Shown here: piece by piece, positions 15,608 to 23,521 of the stretch
How positions within the stretch are numbered: the first letter of the stretch is position 1
How the letters are laid out: each line of letters starts with the position of its first letter
Assembly (NCBI GenBank): GCA_002310055.1
Contig: DBXS01000016.1
Coordinates: 6,152-29,822, forward strand
DNA from: Clostridiales bacterium UBA1206
Lineage (GTDB): Bacteria; Bacillota; Clostridia; Oscillospirales; CAG-382
Length of the DNA stretch: 23,671 nt
Direction: 5' to 3'
Made by a program: the position numbers and the translations under genes
The notes under the pieces: generated by a model
What the model was told of the DNA's origin: nothing
The model's database searches: none
Seen by the model: only the letters and a program-made list of their open reading frames with translations

Positions 15608-15720
15608 GAGGTGTCCTAAAGGACAGTTTATAAAAACCGGCTGAGGCAAGGATCATTCCTGACTTCAGTCGGTTTTTTGTCGCATATCGGTGCAAGCAGG
15701 ACGTTTGTGCGCCAACCGTC
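15606..15720 (+). repeat. Dispersed two-hairpin element, copy 1
   Basis: A 115-base sequence that recurs at 23522-23639. It has a short hairpin TGTCC-TAAA-GGACA (15612-15625), a terminator hairpin AACCGGCTGA / TCAGTCGGTT (15635-15644 with 15665-15674) followed by T6, and a third hairpin GACGTTTG / CAACCGTC (15700-15707 with 15713-15720, one mismatch). It lies directly downstream of the deaminase gene and directly upstream of hairpin array 3. Confidence 0.85.
15633..15678 (+). terminator. Terminator inside dispersed element copy 1
   Basis: A 10-bp stem with one G-U pair, extended by flanking A/T pairs, ends in TTTTTT. It would end transcription from the GH95-to-deaminase gene run. Confidence 0.75.
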
Positions 15721-15730
15721 CGGAAAAAGC

Positions 15731-15905
15731 GATGTTTGCCCTGCGGGCAAGTGATGCAGTTCGCTTTGCGAACAATGATGTTTTGCTGCTTTGCCGCAAA
15801 ATGATGTGATGTGTTCCGCTCACGCGCCGAAGGCGCACATCATGCCCGAAGGGCGCATCATTCGGCGCAGCCGTACATCACGTTCCGCTGTCAGCGGAAC
15901 ACATC
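15731..15905. repeat. Punctuated hairpin array 3 (TGATG / (A)CATCA spacers)
   Basis: Left half: GATG, hairpin 15735-15751 (loop TGC), TGATG, hairpin 15759-15773 (GTTCGC stem, loop TTT), TGATG, hairpin 15781-15801 (loop TTT, one mismatch), TGATG. Right half: hairpins 15824-15836 (GCGCC stem, loop GAA), 15844-15854 (GCCC stem, GAA), 15863-15873 (CGGC stem, GCA) and 15882-15900 (GTTCCGCT stem, GTC), separated by ACATCA or CATCA. A perfect 13-bp inverted repeat (15808-15820 with 15893-15905) encloses the right half. It lies between convergent genes. Confidence 0.85.
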
Positions 15906-15908
15906 GTT

Positions 15909-15954
15909 CGCCGAGTGTCCTTAAGAACACTCGGCGTTTGCCGGCGTTTTTTTT
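15909..15954 (+). terminator. Strong hairpin and T run at the end of array 3
   Basis: CGCCGAGTGT (15909-15918) pairs with ACACTCGGCG (15927-15936). This is followed by TTTGCCGGCG and eight T residues ending at the convergent gene's stop codon. It is oriented to stop plus-strand transcription before it runs antisense into the histidine phosphatase gene. On the minus strand the hairpin has no T run after it. Confidence 0.65.
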
Positions 15955-16666
15955 AATATTTGTATTCGTTGCAGAACTCCAGCGGCTGCCGGTCTGCGAA
16001 CAGGTGCGAGGTGTCGGAAAGCGCAATGCACATAGGCGCGCACCACCCGTCCTTGTTGTTGGCAAAGCGTATGACCGTCACCGAAGAATGGTTGAGATCG
16101 AACGTTGACCAGAACAGCACGGGAGGGATCCCCAGCAGATGCGAAAGCCACGTGGTGCCGAACCCCTGGTGGCAGAACACCGCGACGTGCATATCGTTGG
16201 GCGAAACGACGCGGTAGCGCAGACCGTCGCGCTCGTAGCCCAGCTTTGCCATAAACGAATCCGATTCGCGCATTATGCGCTCGTAGCCTTCTTTGCATCG
16301 GACTTCGCAAAACGGCCACGCGGTGTACCATTTGTCGCCCAAAGCGAGTATTTCGGAAGTTTTGTAGCGGTCAGACTGTATGTGAAAAGTCCAGTTCATG
16401 GCGCCGTTGCGCGCGGGGTCGTGGAACGCGAACTCTTCCCACGCGGTGGCTTCGCTCGTCCATTCTTCGACCTGCGGAGTTATCTTCAACAGCTCGCAGG
16501 TGGGCTGCGCCGTCTGGCGCGCGCGGTTGAGCGGTGAAACGAATATCTTGTCCAGCCCGCTGTAAGCGAACCGGCGCGAAAGCGCCTCCGCCTGCCGCAT
16601 CCCCTTGGGGGTCAGCTGGTCCGGACTGTAAATGGGGTCTCCGTGGCGCACGACGTATAAAAGCAT
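15953..16666 (-). CDS. Histidine phosphatase (phosphoglycerate mutase-like) family protein
   Basis: A 237-residue branch-1/2 histidine phosphatase fold protein. The catalytic motif RHG has the phosphorylated histidine at His8 (Arg7). The second arginine lies in SPLNRARQTA (about 44-53) and the second histidine is His166 in CHQG. Family members remove phosphate from small metabolites or act as mutases; the roughly 65-residue insert before the second histidine is not typical of GpmA, so a phosphatase role is more likely than glycolytic mutase. No signal peptide. The ribosome site GGCGGAG precedes the ATG. It has its own promoter at 16727-16755. Confidence 0.9.
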   Translation of the reverse strand: MLLYVVRHGDPIYSPDQLTPKGMRQAEALSRRFAYSGLDKIFVSPLNRARQTAQPTCELLKITPQVEEWTSEATAWEEFAFHDPARNGAMNWTFHIQSDRYKTSEILALGDKWYTAWPFCEVRCKEGYERIMRESDSFMAKLGYERDGLRYRVVSPNDMHVAVFCHQGFGTTWLSHLLGIPPVLFWSTFDLNHSSVTVIRFANNKDGWCAPMCIALSDTSHLFADRQPLEFCNEYKY

Positions 16667-16726
16667 TTTCTCCGCCTCTTTCCCGCCGGGCGAAAATAAC
16701 GCCCGCGCGTCTTTTTATGCGTATAG

Positions 16727-16755
16727 ATTATAGCACGTTTTTTTGTTTTCGGCAA
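16727..16755 (-). promoter_or_regulatory. Promoter of the histidine phosphatase gene
   Basis: On the minus strand TTGCCG (16755-16750), a 17-base spacer and TATAAT (16732-16727). The leader contains a hairpin GGGCG/CGCCC (16688-16704) just before the ribosome site. Confidence 0.8.
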
Positions 16756-16783
16756 CTGTTTTCGGCAAAAAATACGTTTATCC

Positions 16784-16812
16784 TTGCAAAAGGCGCGGAT
16801 AGGTGGTAAAAT
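16784..16812 (+). promoter_or_regulatory. Promoter of the unrecognised 465-residue protein
   Basis: TTGCAA (16784-16789), a 17-base spacer and TAAAAT (16807-16812), divergent from the promoter at 16727-16755. Its position rules out a translation start at the ATG at 16784. Confidence 0.65.
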
Positions 16813-16840
16813 AGAATCAACGAAAGGCGGTGAACGCGCG

Positions 16841-18238
16841 GTGAAAGGGTTCGATATCGAACTGATATATCCTTCGGATCTTTCAAGACCCGTTGAAAAA
16901 GGCAGACATTTTGACGTCTGGGGCAGGATCATCCATACCGCGCCGCTTGCGAAAAACGCGGTATTGCGCGTGGAACTGCTTGATCGAAACGGCGGAACGC
17001 TCCGCTTTGCCGAGCAGCGCAAAAAGAACAGCCGCAGCGTTTTCGCCTTCCACCCCGCGCTTAAAGGCTACCCCGACGAAATGGATCCCGGGCGCGAAAA
17101 GCTGAAAGAATTCGGGTTCCCCGAGCTTATGGTAAAGGATATTTCCGACCCGTACGCTTCGCTGCGCGACGCCACGTTAAAATGCTGGTATTCCGACGAC
17201 TGTTTCAAGGCGCTCATCGTCAGCGGTACCGATAAAGCTCACGGCATGCCGTTCGACGACGGGATAGGTTATACCGATGCGCACGGCGAGCCGTACGATG
17301 CTCTCGAATGCGGCGAATATACCATACGCGTAACGCTTTCGTCGCGCGGGCGTACGCTTGCGCAAAAGGAATGGGGCGTGCGCATAGGCGAGCGCGCGGA
17401 ACAGATGATATTCCGTTTCAACCCCGTTTCTCACAAGAAGAGGATGCTCGAATGGTGCGCGGAGCTGGGGTTCGACACCGCGTGCGACACGCTGCCGGGG
17501 TATCTGGAACCCTACCTTGGAAAATGGCTCTATCATATGGGGCTCACGCAGATGTACAACGCGAGCGACCTTGCGTTCTACGACGCGCAAAAAGTCCGCC
17601 TGTTCGTGTATCTTATGCAAAAGGACAGCACCTCGTATTCGTGCGAGCTGCCGTATCTGCAGACAAAGCTCCGTATAGGCGACGAAGAACGCTTTGAAAC
17701 TTACTGCTACGATACAGGCGAAGCGGAACTGCCAAAAGCAAAACAAAAGGCAAAGATCCGCCGCTTTGAAAAAGGCGAATACCTTTATATTTACCGCGTC
17801 GATACCGTCACGGCAAACGCGCGTGAAAACTTTTACGAAACAAACGGCGCCGACGTGATTAGGTACCATACGCAAAAAGCCTCGCTCCGTCTGCCCGCGG
17901 GCGAACGTTTCGCCGTTTGCGGCGCGGTGCGGCCGTGGCAGCGCGATCCGGCGGGATTCAGGCAGAACGCCGACAACAGCTATTCGTTCGCTGATTTCGT
18001 AACGTCGCTCGAATATACTTTTGAATGCGAAGGCGAAGTTGTGAAAGAAACGCGGCTCCCCGGAATGGAACGCGCCGAAAACGGTGTTCCGATAGGTACG
18101 AGCGCGCTGGAGTTTTACAATATTTTCACCCCGCGCCCGCAATGGAAAGGCAAGACCGTGCGCGTGCGCGTGCAAGCGCGCGGCGAAGCGTGCGAGACCG
18201 TAAACGCCGCTTGCAAATTTGAGATAAGGTTCGAATAA
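16841..18238 (+). CDS. Protein of unknown function, 465 residues
   Basis: I do not recognise this protein. It has no signal peptide or membrane segment and is rich in alternating hydrophobic/charged beta-type sequence. The first ~205 residues look like one or two beta-sandwich domains (FDVWGRI, VLRVELLDRNGGTLRF, CGEYTIRVTL), the middle (about 210-270) is helical with KWLYHMGLTQMYN, and the rest returns to beta-strand segments ending in KFEIRFE. I chose the GTG at 16841. It lies after the promoter at 16784-16812, has an AAGGCGG ribosome site 10 bases upstream and is the only plausible start before residue ~100. It sits alone between divergent and convergent genes; the convergent neighbour is a glycan-type lipoprotein. 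Confidence 0.7.
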   Translation: MKGFDIELIYPSDLSRPVEKGRHFDVWGRIIHTAPLAKNAVLRVELLDRNGGTLRFAEQRKKNSRSVFAFHPALKGYPDEMDPGREKLKEFGFPELMVKDISDPYASLRDATLKCWYSDDCFKALIVSGTDKAHGMPFDDGIGYTDAHGEPYDALECGEYTIRVTLSSRGRTLAQKEWGVRIGERAEQMIFRFNPVSHKKRMLEWCAELGFDTACDTLPGYLEPYLGKWLYHMGLTQMYNASDLAFYDAQKVRLFVYLMQKDSTSYSCELPYLQTKLRIGDEERFETYCYDTGEAELPKAKQKAKIRRFEKGEYLYIYRVDTVTANARENFYETNGADVIRYHTQKASLRLPAGERFAVCGAVRPWQRDPAGFRQNADNSYSFADFVTSLEYTFECEGEVVKETRLPGMERAENGVPIGTSALEFYNIFTPRPQWKGKTVRVRVQARGEACETVNAACKFEIRFE

Positions 18239-18241
18239 AAA

Positions 18242-18272
18242 AGCGGAAGCAGAAAAGATATCTGCTTCCGCT
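18242..18272. terminator. Bidirectional terminator between convergent genes
   Basis: A perfect 12-bp stem (AGCGGAAGCAGA / TCTGCTTCCGCT) with a seven-base loop. On the minus strand it is followed by TTTTTTTATT, a strong signal for the large lipoprotein gene. On the plus strand it is followed by the weaker GTTCTTTT. Confidence 0.88.
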
Positions 18273-18285
18273 GTTCTTTTGCCTT

Positions 18286-21200
18286 TCAGTAACTGTACAG
18301 CGCCGCGGTGTCTACCGCCTGGCCTTTGGAACCCTGAGAAGTCGCCCACGACTGGTCGGAGCCGTCGATATACTGTATGACTATGCCCATCGCCTGGCCG
18401 CTTTGGGGGACCGGCTTGTTTATGCCCAGCGCTTTCCACGGCATTTTTATAACGAAAACGCCGTCGTTATAAGTGTATTCGAACAGGTCTACCATTATCG
18501 CCGGCCCCGCGGTGCCGCCCTTTTCCCAGCCCTTTGCGGTGCGGTGGATCCAGAAACGCACGCCGTGGTCGTTATCGGTGGCGACTGAAGCGGTCTCGCC
18601 GGTGGTCACCATCCAGATCTGCACCAGGTCGTCTTCGCCCGTCCACCACGTGCCGTTTTTGTGGTCGTCGGTTTCGTCGTGCGTGTTTATTATAACCCAG
18701 AACGCCTCGTCGTCGGCGTAATATGCAAATTCGGGTTTTGCTTTATTGTTGCCCAGCCTGAACGGGCGCAGCTGCGCGGACGCGGTATCCGCGGGCGGCG
18801 AAGAAAGCGTTATAACGCCTTCGTTGAACGTTTTGTCGTAGACCTTTGCGTCGGCGAGCGCGGACGTATCTTCTATCACTTTGCCGTCGTCGGTCTTGAC
18901 TTTGGGCTTGGCGGCGTCCTCGCCCACGCGGTCCAGAGCGGCGAAAGAGCTGTAATACTCAGCGTAATCGCGCATAATCAGCCGCATATAATACTGCCTT
19001 ACGTTATCGTACGCGGCGGTGGGGAACTGGGTGAAATAGTGCGGGATGTCGAACACTATCACGCTGCCGGAATGCTTGGCTTCTATCCCCAGCGATTTCA
19101 CCAGCTCGGAATATCTCTTGGGCGTGCCGGTCACCTCGAACACTTCGGCGTCGTGCCAGAATTCCGCGCCCGCGCGGCGGACCGCTTTCGCCCATTCGGC
19201 GCAGTATTCGTCGTACGAACCGTACGTGCCGCTGTCGACCCAAAGGGTAGAAAGACGCCCGAGGCAGTCCTGCGCAGCGACTATATCGACTATGGGCTTT
19301 TCGCCCTTGTTTTCGGCTCTTATGGCTTTGTAAAGATTATCCGCGCCGGTCTCGGGCCTGCCGCTGCGCCAGATCGCGGGGGCGATCATTATCTGCGCTT
19401 CGGGCACGAGCTCGCGTATGAGCTTGGACTGTCCGCCGTAGACTATGCGCGCCGCTTCCACGCCGCCGTTCATATTGAGCCACTGGTCGCACTCTTCGTC
19501 CGAAAGGTAATATCCGCCGAACGAGGGATGCGAAGAATACATCTCGGCGATATCCCTTATTATGTATTCGGAATCGGCGACTATCTTTTTATATGTCTCT
19601 TTGTTCGCAATGGGCGAATTGAAATCGCTGTCGTGTATCGTGCCCAGCCAGACCTTCATCCCCAGCTTGTCGGCGGCGTCGAGTATCGCTCCGCACACGT
19701 CGGGAACGCCGTAGTTCGAATTATATTTGTATCCCGCGCCGGTGATGTGCTTGCCGTTGATGAGCGTGGTCTTGGCGTTGTAATGGGTGGAATACTGCAC
19801 TACCACGTATTCCATCCCGAGGTCTTTCATCGCCTTCAGCTGCAGGTACCACGAATACGCGTCGTTGCCGGCGGAATAGAATCCGTTATCGCCGGCGGTG
19901 GAAAGCTGGAAGAATCCGCCTCTGACGAGCGGCAGCTGCGGCTGGCCGGAATACGCCGCCGCTTCAAGCAGAGTCGCCGCCTTGGGCGTGTTGAACCTGA
20001 CCGTTATATACGTGCCTTTGGCGGTGTCGAAGAATATGTAATAAGTGGTCTTGCCGCCTTCGGAGCAAGGGTAGACTTTAACGTCGCCTGCGTCGTTTGC
20101 GCCGCAGACTACCGATATATCGGTTATCTCCGCTTTTCCTTTGACGGTCAGCGCCGCGCCGCAGAGCGGTTCACGCTCGCCGACCATGATCTTGAGCGTG
20201 TTTTCGCCCGCTTTGGTGCTTACGCCCTCGGTGTAGGTGAGATCGGTGAGAAGCGTTGACTTTTCGCCGTTGAGCGAAGCGTCGTTGAACGACGCGACGT
20301 TGGAGTTGGAAAGCTGGTTCTTGCGGTCAATAAAGCCGTAATCGGGTTCGGCGACCGCAGAAGAACTGCCGTAAACGTATATTTCATCCGTAAGGAACAT
20401 AGTGGTGTGGAACGTGTATATGCGCACATAACGCGCGTCCACGGTATGGTTGCGGGTGACGAGATATTTATAGCTCGCGCCGCCGCGTTCGCTCACCGAA
20501 GTGCGTAAGAACGACTGGCCGAGATCCACCCAGTTTTCGCCGTCGGCGGAAACGCGCACCTCTACGCGCGCCGGCGGATCTATGGACACCGTGTTATACG
20601 CCCCGAACGAGACTTCCGAAACGTGTTTAACGCTTCCCAGATCCATATTTATGATCGTACCGGCTTTTCCGGTGCGTTCGTCTCTTTCGCTCGAAAGGCG
20701 CGAAGCCACAGCGTCCTTGTCCGCGTCAGCCGCGGTGACGCCGTCGGTAAGCTTTGTGCCGTCGTCCGGATACTGCACGCGCTCCTTGCCTTCCCAGGTG
20801 TAGGAAGCGCCGAGCGAAAGCAGCTCGCGGCTGTGTTCGCGCGTGCCTTCTATGCGTATTTCGCTAATTTTAAGTTCGTGCTCGGGCGAAAACGGGAACA
20901 CGAACATCACAGCCTTGGCGTATACCGAAAGTTCGGACGCGAGCACGCCGTTTTCGTATGTGCCGGTTTCGCCGGCATAGAACGAAAAGTTGTAGCCGTC
21001 GGTGGAATAGAACACCTTGCATTTTTCGTATGTATAGTCTTCAAGCGTTATTTCAAAGCGTTCGGTCTGCGCCATAAAGCCGAAATCGACCGATACCGCC
21101 GCGGTGGTGTTGTCCACGGCGAGTTTCTGAACGTTCCCGTTCCAGTCGTTGGCTTCTATATAATAGCCTTTGCCGTTTTTGTCGAGCGACGGGGAGAGCG

Positions 21201-21459
21201 TGACGAATCCCGTGACGTCGCCGTCGGTCAGCGCGGTCACGAATTTGTCGCCCTTAACCGTCGCGCCGTATTCGTAAAAATACGGGCAGCCGAGCGCTAT
21301 GTTCTTTTTGTCTTCGGGGACAGAGCTTTCGTCGGGCTCGGAGATCCCGCTGTCTTCGGGTACGGAAGACAGTTCGGGTCCGGCATTCCCGCTACAAGAA
21401 GTCATAATGATACCTCCCAGAATTATTATGGCAAGCAATGTGCAGAAGGTTTTTTTCAT
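18286..21459 (-). CDS. Large glycan-type lipoprotein: F5/8 type C, DUF4434 and CBM9-like domains
   Basis: A 1,057-residue surface lipoprotein. The signal peptide ends MTSC, with Cys22 lipidated, followed by an acidic Ser/Pro/Glu linker (about 25-50). Two discoidin-like (F5/8 type C) domains follow (about 52-205 and 215-365; NIALGCPYF...LTDGD and LGASYTW...LTDG), then a beta-sandwich (about 375-505). A DUF4434-type TIM barrel covers about 510-830 (GGFFQLST, LGMEYVVVQYS, and YYLSDEECDQW near 650 with acidic residues in the place of glycosidase catalytic acids). A C-terminal CBM9/DOMON-like carbohydrate-binding domain covers about 895-1057. Likely binds or cleaves extracellular polysaccharide; the substrate is unknown. 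Transcribed alone from a minus-strand promoter at 21481-21509. Confidence 0.85.
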   Translation of the reverse strand: MKKTFCTLLAIIILGGIIMTSCSGNAGPELSSVPEDSGISEPDESSVPEDKKNIALGCPYFYEYGATVKGDKFVTALTDGDVTGFVTLSPSLDKNGKGYYIEANDWNGNVQKLAVDNTTAAVSVDFGFMAQTERFEITLEDYTYEKCKVFYSTDGYNFSFYAGETGTYENGVLASELSVYAKAVMFVFPFSPEHELKISEIRIEGTREHSRELLSLGASYTWEGKERVQYPDDGTKLTDGVTAADADKDAVASRLSSERDERTGKAGTIINMDLGSVKHVSEVSFGAYNTVSIDPPARVEVRVSADGENWVDLGQSFLRTSVSERGGASYKYLVTRNHTVDARYVRIYTFHTTMFLTDEIYVYGSSSAVAEPDYGFIDRKNQLSNSNVASFNDASLNGEKSTLLTDLTYTEGVSTKAGENTLKIMVGEREPLCGAALTVKGKAEITDISVVCGANDAGDVKVYPCSEGGKTTYYIFFDTAKGTYITVRFNTPKAATLLEAAAYSGQPQLPLVRGGFFQLSTAGDNGFYSAGNDAYSWYLQLKAMKDLGMEYVVVQYSTHYNAKTTLINGKHITGAGYKYNSNYGVPDVCGAILDAADKLGMKVWLGTIHDSDFNSPIANKETYKKIVADSEYIIRDIAEMYSSHPSFGGYYLSDEECDQWLNMNGGVEAARIVYGGQSKLIRELVPEAQIMIAPAIWRSGRPETGADNLYKAIRAENKGEKPIVDIVAAQDCLGRLSTLWVDSGTYGSYDEYCAEWAKAVRRAGAEFWHDAEVFEVTGTPKRYSELVKSLGIEAKHSGSVIVFDIPHYFTQFPTAAYDNVRQYYMRLIMRDYAEYYSSFAALDRVGEDAAKPKVKTDDGKVIEDTSALADAKVYDKTFNEGVITLSSPPADTASAQLRPFRLGNNKAKPEFAYYADDEAFWVIINTHDETDDHKNGTWWTGEDDLVQIWMVTTGETASVATDNDHGVRFWIHRTAKGWEKGGTAGPAIMVDLFEYTYNDGVFVIKMPWKALGINKPVPQSGQAMGIVIQYIDGSDQSWATSQGSKGQAVDTAALYSY

Positions 21460-21480
21460 ACGTTTCCACCTCTTGTGAGT

Positions 21481-21509
21481 ATAATACCATATCCTCGCCC
21501 GGATTTCAA
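21481..21509 (-). promoter_or_regulatory. Promoter of the DUF4434 lipoprotein gene
   Basis: On the minus strand TTGAAA (21509-21504), a 17-base spacer and TATTAT (21486-21481). An AGAGGTGG ribosome site follows just before the start at 21459. Confidence 0.78.
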
Positions 21510-21539
21510 CGGTTTTTTGCGCGCAGCCGGCAGTTTGTA

Positions 21540-21567
21540 TTGCTTTTTTGCGCGATTCTGATATAAT
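21540..21567 (+). promoter_or_regulatory. Promoter of the GH127-like gene
   Basis: TTGCTT (21540-21545), a 16-base spacer and TATAAT (21562-21567). The ribosome site is AAGGAAG ahead of the ATG at 21601. Confidence 0.7.
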
Positions 21568-21600
21568 GTAATAAAACGAAAACGAAGGAAGTGTTCAAAG

Positions 21601-23487
21601 ATGAGCGGTTCCGCGCTCGACCGCAGCATTTACGAAAATCCGGTCTATAAAAGAAGGCTCGAAACCGACGCGCTTTTGGAAATGCCTTTCACAGCCGTTT
21701 CCGAAAGCACGGTCTACGGCGCCGCGCGGTTCGTCGCCGAAGGGCAGCTCAAAAATGACGTGCTGTGGCGCACGTTCGCCGAACAGTTCGCTTTCCGTCC
21801 GGACGGCGAACGCGGCGACTGGAAAGGCGAATTCTGGGGCAAGATGATGCGCGGCGGCTGTTTTGTTTACCGTATCACGCGTGACGAAGAGCTTTACAAA
21901 TCGCTTAAAGAAGCCGTATTGCTCCTGCTCGGTACCGCCGACCCCGACGGAAGGATATCTTCATACCCGCGTGAAAACGAATTTTTCGGCTGGGATATGT
22001 GGTGTCGCAAATACGTGCTCCTGGGGCTTGAATACTTTTGCGATATCTGCCCGGAGGAAGAGCTGAAAGCGCGTATAGTCAAAGCGATGTGCGCGCATCT
22101 CGATCATATAATTGCGCGTATAGGCGACGGAAACGGCAAAAAGAGCATACTCGAAACTTCTGCGTGGTGGGGGTCCGTGAACTCCTGTTCCATACTCGAA
22201 CCCGTGGTGCGGCTGTATTCGCTTACGAACGAAAAGCGCTATTTCGATTTTGCCGCGTATATCGTTTCGACAGGCGGGTGTTCAAAAGGGAATCTGCTTG
22301 AGCTCGCGCTCAAAAACGAGATCCCTCCGTATAAATATCCCGTGGTCAAGGCGTACGAGATGATGTCTTTCTTCGAAGGTGTCGCCGAATTCTACCGCGT
22401 TACGGGCGAAGAAAAATACAGGACCGCCGTAATAAACTTTGCCGACGCCGTACTCGATACCGATTACACGATAATCGGCGGATGCGGCTGCACGCACGAG
22501 CTTTTCGACAATTCTTCTGTCGTCCAGACCGAAGAAAGGGTGGAGATAATGCAGGAGACCTGCGTCGCCGTGACGCTTTCCAAACTGCTTTTTTGCGCGT
22601 ACGGACTCACCGGCGACCCGAAATACGCCGACGCAATAGAGACCACCTATTACAACAGCATACTGGGCAGCATAAATTTCGGCAAGAACGACAGGCTCGA
22701 ATGCGACCCGGCGCTGGGCTGCGGCGATTATCATTATTCGGACGCTTTTGTAAAAGAGATAGGCGGGTTTATGTTCGATTCGTATTCGCCGCTGCGGCGT
22801 TCTTCGCGCAACCGCAAGACGGGCGGCTACCAGCCTATGCGAGGCGGAAAAGCGTACGGCTGCTGCGCCTGCATAGGCGCCGCCGGCGCCGCGGTCCTGC
22901 CGCTTTCGGCGGTCATGATATCGAAAAACGGCGAAAGTGTCGCCGTATCGCAGTATATCGACGGCGAGTTCGCATACACGCTGCCTTCGGGCGGAAAGCT
23001 GCGGCTTGACGTCAGGACGCGCTATCCCTATGAAAGTTGCGTTTCGCTGAATATCGGACTTCCGGAAGGAAGCGGGGTAAAAGAGATCCTTCTGCGCGTT
23101 CCGTCTTACGGCGGCGCGGTGATAAGAGCCGGCGGCAGGGAATACGCCGCCGAAGCAGGCGGATTCTTCGCCGTCCCCGCGGAAGCCGGGACGGTAAACG
23201 CGGAGCTCGAATTCGATCTGAAAGCGAAGATAACGGTCCTGAACGGCAAAGCGGCGGTAAAGAAGGGATGTATCGTTATGGCGGCTGACTGCCGCAACGC
23301 CGATATTTTCGCCGCGATATCGGGAGATATCGTTTCGGATAACCCCGCGGACCCGCCTTTCCCGGCGCGTATGTCGCGCAGGATGAGATTCGGCAACGGC
23401 ACGGAGATAACGCTCACGGATTACGCATCCGCCGGCGCCGACTGGAATGCCCCCGAACGCAGGATAAACGTCTGGTTCGATATGTGA
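21601..23487 (+). CDS. GH127-like beta-L-arabinofuranosidase (DUF1680 family)
   Basis: Probably releases beta-L-arabinofuranose, or a related sugar, from plant or host glycoconjugates. The 628-residue protein has the (alpha/alpha)6 barrel followed by beta-domains. The unusual zinc-thiolate active site of Bifidobacterium HypBA1 (Glu338, Cys340, Cys417, Cys418; acid/base Glu322) is matched by Glu319 and Cys321 in ETC, Cys421 and Cys422 in YGCCACIG, and Glu300 in THELF. No signal peptide is present, so it is likely cytoplasmic. The family also includes GH146 and GH142, so substrate assignment is tentative. It is a single-gene transcript; no sugar transporter or regulator is adjacent. Confidence 0.9.
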   Translation: MSGSALDRSIYENPVYKRRLETDALLEMPFTAVSESTVYGAARFVAEGQLKNDVLWRTFAEQFAFRPDGERGDWKGEFWGKMMRGGCFVYRITRDEELYKSLKEAVLLLLGTADPDGRISSYPRENEFFGWDMWCRKYVLLGLEYFCDICPEEELKARIVKAMCAHLDHIIARIGDGNGKKSILETSAWWGSVNSCSILEPVVRLYSLTNEKRYFDFAAYIVSTGGCSKGNLLELALKNEIPPYKYPVVKAYEMMSFFEGVAEFYRVTGEEKYRTAVINFADAVLDTDYTIIGGCGCTHELFDNSSVVQTEERVEIMQETCVAVTLSKLLFCAYGLTGDPKYADAIETTYYNSILGSINFGKNDRLECDPALGCGDYHYSDAFVKEIGGFMFDSYSPLRRSSRNRKTGGYQPMRGGKAYGCCACIGAAGAAVLPLSAVMISKNGESVAVSQYIDGEFAYTLPSGGKLRLDVRTRYPYESCVSLNIGLPEGSGVKEILLRVPSYGGAVIRAGGREYAAEAGGFFAVPAEAGTVNAELEFDLKAKITVLNGKAAVKKGCIVMAADCRNADIFAAISGDIVSDNPADPPFPARMSRRMRFGNGTEITLTDYASAGADWNAPERRINVWFDM

Positions 23488-23521
23488 GAGAACTTACAAA
23501 AAAGGAAAAGCACGCGCAAAA

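Noticed and set aside
15791..16108. Plus-strand reading frame over array 3
   Set aside because: It is made of hairpin repeats and the antisense of the histidine phosphatase gene.
18661..20259. A 532-residue plus-strand reading frame opposite the large lipoprotein
   Set aside because: It is a mirror of the minus-strand coding sequence with no ribosome site and no family motif, while the minus-strand protein has clear domains.
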